Source: COE1 sp965114465 (GTDB taxonomy: Bacteria; Bacillota; Clostridia; Lachnospirales; Lachnospiraceae). Taken from it: a DNA stretch of 8,727 nt. This document shows positions 6,000 through 8,727 of the stretch, in pieces (the stretch's first letter is position 1; every line of letters starts with the position of its first letter). The stretch lies in assembly GCA_965114465.1 (NCBI GenBank), contig CBCOYO010000142.1, forward strand, positions 1 to 8,727, given 5' to 3'. A model generated the notes under the pieces. The model was not told where the DNA came from. It worked only from the letters and a program-made list of their open reading frames with translations, and searched no databases. Made by a program: the position numbers and the translations under genes.

Positions 6000-7289
6000 A
6001 TGGAATCAAGAAATCTGCTTAAAAGATTGACAGTAGTAATTTTATCTGTAATACTATTTCTTACCATGATACCAGTGCAAAATGTGCAGGCAGAAGAGCC
6101 GAATCTGCGGCTGTATGCAAAGGCAGCAGTGCTGATGGATGCCGATTCAGGGCGTGTTTTGTATGAGCGCTGTGGAGATGAGCAGCTTGCTATGGCAAGT
6201 ACAACGAAAATTATGACATTGATTGTCACGCTTGAGAACGCTGATTTGGAGGATACTGTTACAGTATCCTCCTATGCGGCGTCTATGCCAGAGGTAAAGC
6301 TGCATATTCGAGAGGGCGAGCAATATCGGCTGAAAGACTTAGTTTTGTCGTTGATGCTGGAATCTCACAACGATTCTGCGGTTGCAATTGCAGAGCACGT
6401 AGGCGGCAGCGTGGAGCAATTTGCAGAGAAAATGAATCAAAAAGCAGTAGAAATCGGCTGCAATCATACATATTTTATCACACCGAATGGTTTGGATGCC
6501 ACAAAAGGTGATAAATTTCATTCCACAACGGCAAAAGACCTAGCTAGGATTATGTCTTATTGCATTACAAAATCCCCCAAAAAAGAACAGTTTCTTGAAA
6601 TTACCCGCACACCTTTCCATACATTTGCAGATGTAAAAGGCACGAGGAGTTTTGGCTGCGTAAATCATAATGCATTTTTAAGTATGATGTCTGGCGCATT
6701 AACAGGAAAAACAGGCTTTACCAATAAGGCTGGATACTGCTATGTCGGTGCACTGCGCCGCGATGGAAAAACATTTGTTGTGGCATTGTTAGCGTGCGGC
6801 TGGCCCAACCACAAGACCTATAAATGGAGCGATACGCGTTGTTTAATGGAGTATGGGCTGGAAAATTACCAGTTTCGCTCGTTTGACGAAGTAGAAATAC
6901 CGACAGAGGTTTTTGAAGCAATCCCAGTTGATGGCGCAAAAGGAGAGAAAATCGGCAGCAGAGAGTCTGTATCAGTGAAACTTTCGGAAACGGCAGAACC
7001 TGCCGCAGAAAAAGAGTCCGCCATCGGCGATACTACAAATAAAAATATCGCGCAGGATCAAACGCAAAACAATGGACTGCTGTTAAAAGAATCGGAGAAA
7101 TTTACTGTTACGGTTCATAAAAAGAAAGAACTGACAGCGCCTGTTACAGCAGGGCAGAACGTGGGATATATTAGTTATCATGTTGGCAATGAGGAGTGGA
7201 AACGGGTTGCATTGGTTGCGGCAGAGGAAAAAGAGGCAATAGATTTTACATGGTGTCTACGTCAAGTAGTATTGTATTGGGCATTTTGA
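6000..7289 (+). CDS. Secreted D-alanyl-D-alanine carboxypeptidase (peptidase S11, DacF/PBP5 type)
   Basis: This low-molecular-weight penicillin-binding protein removes the terminal D-alanine from peptidoglycan stem peptides outside the membrane. From the ATG at 6000 it has 429 residues. The signal peptide has RNLLKRL, a hydrophobic core (about 11-25) and a cleavage site after VQA (residue 31). The three active-site motifs are in order: SxxK as STTK (67-70, nucleophile Ser67), SxN as SHN (122-124), and KTG (237-239). A PBP5-type C-terminal beta domain follows from about 290. It holds a low-complexity Glu/Ala/Asn-rich insert at about 330-360. The protein ends in a short aromatic and hydrophobic segment, WCLRQVVLYWAF, that fits the amphipathic membrane anchor of this family. 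The gene begins 111 nt after the PPK2 stop with no terminator between, so read-through expression is likely. A perfect 11-bp hairpin lies inside the coding region at 6248-6272. Confidence 0.9.
   Translation: MESRNLLKRLTVVILSVILFLTMIPVQNVQAEEPNLRLYAKAAVLMDADSGRVLYERCGDEQLAMASTTKIMTLIVTLENADLEDTVTVSSYAASMPEVKLHIREGEQYRLKDLVLSLMLESHNDSAVAIAEHVGGSVEQFAEKMNQKAVEIGCNHTYFITPNGLDATKGDKFHSTTAKDLARIMSYCITKSPKKEQFLEITRTPFHTFADVKGTRSFGCVNHNAFLSMMSGALTGKTGFTNKAGYCYVGALRRDGKTFVVALLACGWPNHKTYKWSDTRCLMEYGLENYQFRSFDEVEIPTEVFEAIPVDGAKGEKIGSRESVSVKLSETAEPAAEKESAIGDTTNKNIAQDQTQNNGLLLKESEKFTVTVHKKKELTAPVTAGQNVGYISYHVGNEEWKRVALVAAEEKEAIDFTWCLRQVVLYWAF
6248..6272. repeat. Perfect 11-bp hairpin inside the carboxypeptidase gene
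   Basis: GGAGGATACTG at 6248-6258 is the exact reverse complement of CAGTATCCTCC at 6262-6272, with a TTA loop. It covers the codons for residues about 84-91 (EDTVTVSS). No T-run follows, so it is not a normal terminator. Confidence 0.75.
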
Positions 7290-7338
7290 AAATAAATGAC
7301 AAATTTATGAAATTTTACTAGGCGAGAGCGGCAATCTA

Positions 7339-7347
7339 TGTTATACT
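7339..7347 (+). promoter_or_regulatory. Extended -10 promoter for the carboxyltransferase gene
   Basis: TGTTATACT contains an extended TG motif followed by the -10 box TATACT at 7342-7347. No good -35 box lies 16-18 nt upstream, which is common for extended -10 promoters. Transcription would start near 7353 and give a leader of about 80 nt. It separates the carboxyltransferase gene from the carboxypeptidase gene as a new unit, though no terminator is visible between the two. Confidence 0.45.
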
Positions 7348-7355
7348 TAGACTGA

Positions 7356-7383
7356 CGCAATTTTCAGAAAATTTTAAATTGCG
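7356..7383 (+). repeat. Inverted repeat in the carboxyltransferase leader
   Basis: CGCAATTT at 7356-7363 is the reverse complement of AAATTGCG at 7376-7383, with a 12-nt AT-rich loop that itself begins within TTTTCAGAAAA. It falls at or just after the predicted transcription start. It may form a 5' stabilising hairpin or be an operator. There is no T-run directly after it. Confidence 0.5.
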
Positions 7384-7433
7384 CAAGAAAGTCCTTTTTT
7401 AAAGTATTTAATATAAAAGATGGAGGTCACAAA

Positions 7434-8702
7434 ATGAGTACTACTTCAAGTTTGGCAAGTAAAAGAATTGAAACTTTACTTGATGAAAGCAGTTTCGTTG
7501 AGATCGGTGCTCTTGTTACGGCGAGAGCGACAGATTTCAATTTGAAACAGACTGAAACTCCTTCCGATGGTGTTGTAACCGGTTATGGAGTTATCAACGG
7601 CAATCTTGTGTATGTGTATAGCCAAGACGCTTCCGTTTTAAATGGTTCCGTCGGCGAGATGCATGCGAAAAAGATTATTCACCTCTATGACTTGGCGATG
7701 AAAACAGGTGCGCCTGTAATCGGTCTTATTGATTCTGCCGGTCTTAGATTACAGGAGGCAACAGATGCTCTGAATGCATTCGGCGAGATTTATCTCAAGC
7801 AGACGCTGGCTTCCGGCGTAGTTCCGCAGATTACGGCAGTGTTTGGGAGCTGTGGCGGCGGACTTGCGCTGATTCCGGCACTCACAGATTTCACTTTTAT
7901 GGAAAGCACCAAGGCAAAACTCTTTGTGAATTCTCCAAACGCGCTTGACGGCAACAATATTTCCAAATGCGATTCCTCATCAGCAGATTTTCAGAGCAAG
8001 GAAAGCGGCATGATTGATGCTGTAGCAGACGAGGCAGCAATTTATGCGAAAATCAGGGAACTCGTTACCATGCTTCCAGGAAATAATGAGGATGATGCTT
8101 CTGTAACAGAATGTACAGACAACTTAAACAGGGTTTGCGCAGACCTTGCAAACTGTGTAGGAGATACGTCTATCGCGCTCTCTACAATCGCAGACAATCA
8201 AGTATTCTTTGAAACCAAGGAAAATTATGCAAAAGATATGGTAACAGGCTTTATTAAATTAAACGGTATAACGATCGGCTGTGTAGCAAATCGCACAGAA
8301 GTTTACAATGCAGATGGCGAGATTGGTGAGAAGTTTGCACCAGTATTATCTGTAAAAGGCTGTGAGAAGGCAGCAGACTTTATTCAGTTCTGTGATGCAT
8401 TTCAAATTCCTGTTTTGTCACTTACCAATGTCAAAGGGTATGAGGCGACAGTTGACAGCGAGAAGCACATTGCAAAAGCTGTGGCAAAACTTACGTATGC
8501 CTTTGCAAATGCAACCGTGCCCAAGGTAAATGTAGTGATTGGGAAAGCTTACGGAAGTGCATATGTTGCAATGAACTCTAAAGCGATTGGTGCAGATTTT
8601 ACAATTGCATGGGCTGATGCAGAGATTGGTTCAATGGACGCGAACCTTGCTGCTAAGATTATGTATGATGGACAAGGCGCTGATGTAATTAAGCCATATT
8701 AA
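7434..8702 (+). CDS. Biotin-dependent carboxyltransferase, MmdA/PccB-like, C-terminus apparently truncated
   Basis: This is an acyl-CoA carboxyltransferase subunit of the crotonase fold. It moves carboxyl groups between carboxybiotin and an acyl-CoA; in anaerobes it often serves as the alpha subunit of a sodium-pumping decarboxylase such as methylmalonyl-CoA decarboxylase. The start has an ideal GGAGGT 6 nt upstream. The N-terminal half includes SKRIETLLDESSFVEIGA (9-26) and the glycine-rich oxyanion loop GSCGGGLALIP (138-148). The C-terminal half has the second loop GKAYGSAYVAM (370-380) and WADAEIGSMD (393-402). Relative to classical MmdA/PccB it lacks roughly the first 30 residues, as in compact Lachnospiraceae homologues. 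After ADVIK (residue 420) it ends with PY and a stop, whereas relatives continue for about 50 residues. The substrate cannot be told from sequence. Biotin-carrier and membrane subunits are not in the window and would be expected downstream. Confidence 0.85.
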   Translation: MSTTSSLASKRIETLLDESSFVEIGALVTARATDFNLKQTETPSDGVVTGYGVINGNLVYVYSQDASVLNGSVGEMHAKKIIHLYDLAMKTGAPVIGLIDSAGLRLQEATDALNAFGEIYLKQTLASGVVPQITAVFGSCGGGLALIPALTDFTFMESTKAKLFVNSPNALDGNNISKCDSSSADFQSKESGMIDAVADEAAIYAKIRELVTMLPGNNEDDASVTECTDNLNRVCADLANCVGDTSIALSTIADNQVFFETKENYAKDMVTGFIKLNGITIGCVANRTEVYNADGEIGEKFAPVLSVKGCEKAADFIQFCDAFQIPVLSLTNVKGYEATVDSEKHIAKAVAKLTYAFANATVPKVNVVIGKAYGSAYVAMNSKAIGADFTIAWADAEIGSMDANLAAKIMYDGQGADVIKPY

Positions 8703-8727
8703 AATACCTAATATAGCTGCCATTGGA
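8694..8727. other. Anomalous 34-nt tail at the window end
   Basis: From 8694 the sequence departs from the expected carboxyltransferase coding and becomes AT-rich with an immediate stop. Read in reverse it could encode a hydrophobic peptide, MAAILGILIW, suggesting DNA from another locus. Its length is close to the 33-nt tail at the internal gap, so a contig-edge artefact is plausible. Confidence 0.4.

Overview
The window reads as chromosomal DNA from a low-to-moderate-GC Firmicute, most likely a gut Lachnospiraceae (Clostridia) species. This is an inference from four things: strong purine-rich ribosome binding sites, a Paenibacillus/Lachnospiraceae-type sugar-binding lipoprotein next to a GH42 beta-galactosidase, a two-domain PPK2, and a compact MmdA-like carboxyltransferase. 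All genes I accept are on the + strand. The sequence is a draft scaffold, because a run of 10 Ns lies inside a gene.

Region 1 (1-4045) is the tail of a glycan-uptake locus. A 32-bp perfect hairpin precedes a solute-binding lipoprotein of a carbohydrate ABC transporter. A cytoplasmic GH42 beta-galactosidase follows 20 nt later. The likely scheme is capture of a beta-galactoside outside the cell, import through permeases that would lie upstream of the window, and hydrolysis inside. The GH42 gene is split by the N gap. The two contig ends repeat the same 90 bp at 80/90 identity, so the apparent stop and frame change are probably assembly effects, and the native enzyme would be about 670 residues.

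Region 2 (4046-4397) is non-coding. It holds a 12-bp inverted repeat, a good intrinsic terminator, a likely promoter immediately after it, and a repeated TTGACAGT motif ahead of the next gene.

Region 3 (4398-7289) holds a tandem-domain PPK2 (polyphosphate:AMP phosphotransferase) whose first domain looks degenerate, then a secreted D-Ala-D-Ala carboxypeptidase of family S11. No terminator is visible between them, so they may be co-transcribed although their functions are unrelated.

Region 4 (7290-8727) starts with an extended -10 promoter and a leader hairpin, then a biotin-dependent carboxyltransferase of the MmdA/PccB type. It is probably the alpha subunit of a decarboxylase or carboxylase whose other subunits would lie beyond the window. 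Its reading frame stops about 50 residues early in a 34-nt tail that does not look like the family.

I found no convincing new biological system. The observations most worth following are the GH42 junction, the matching odd tails, the degenerate PPK2 domain and several perfect hairpins.
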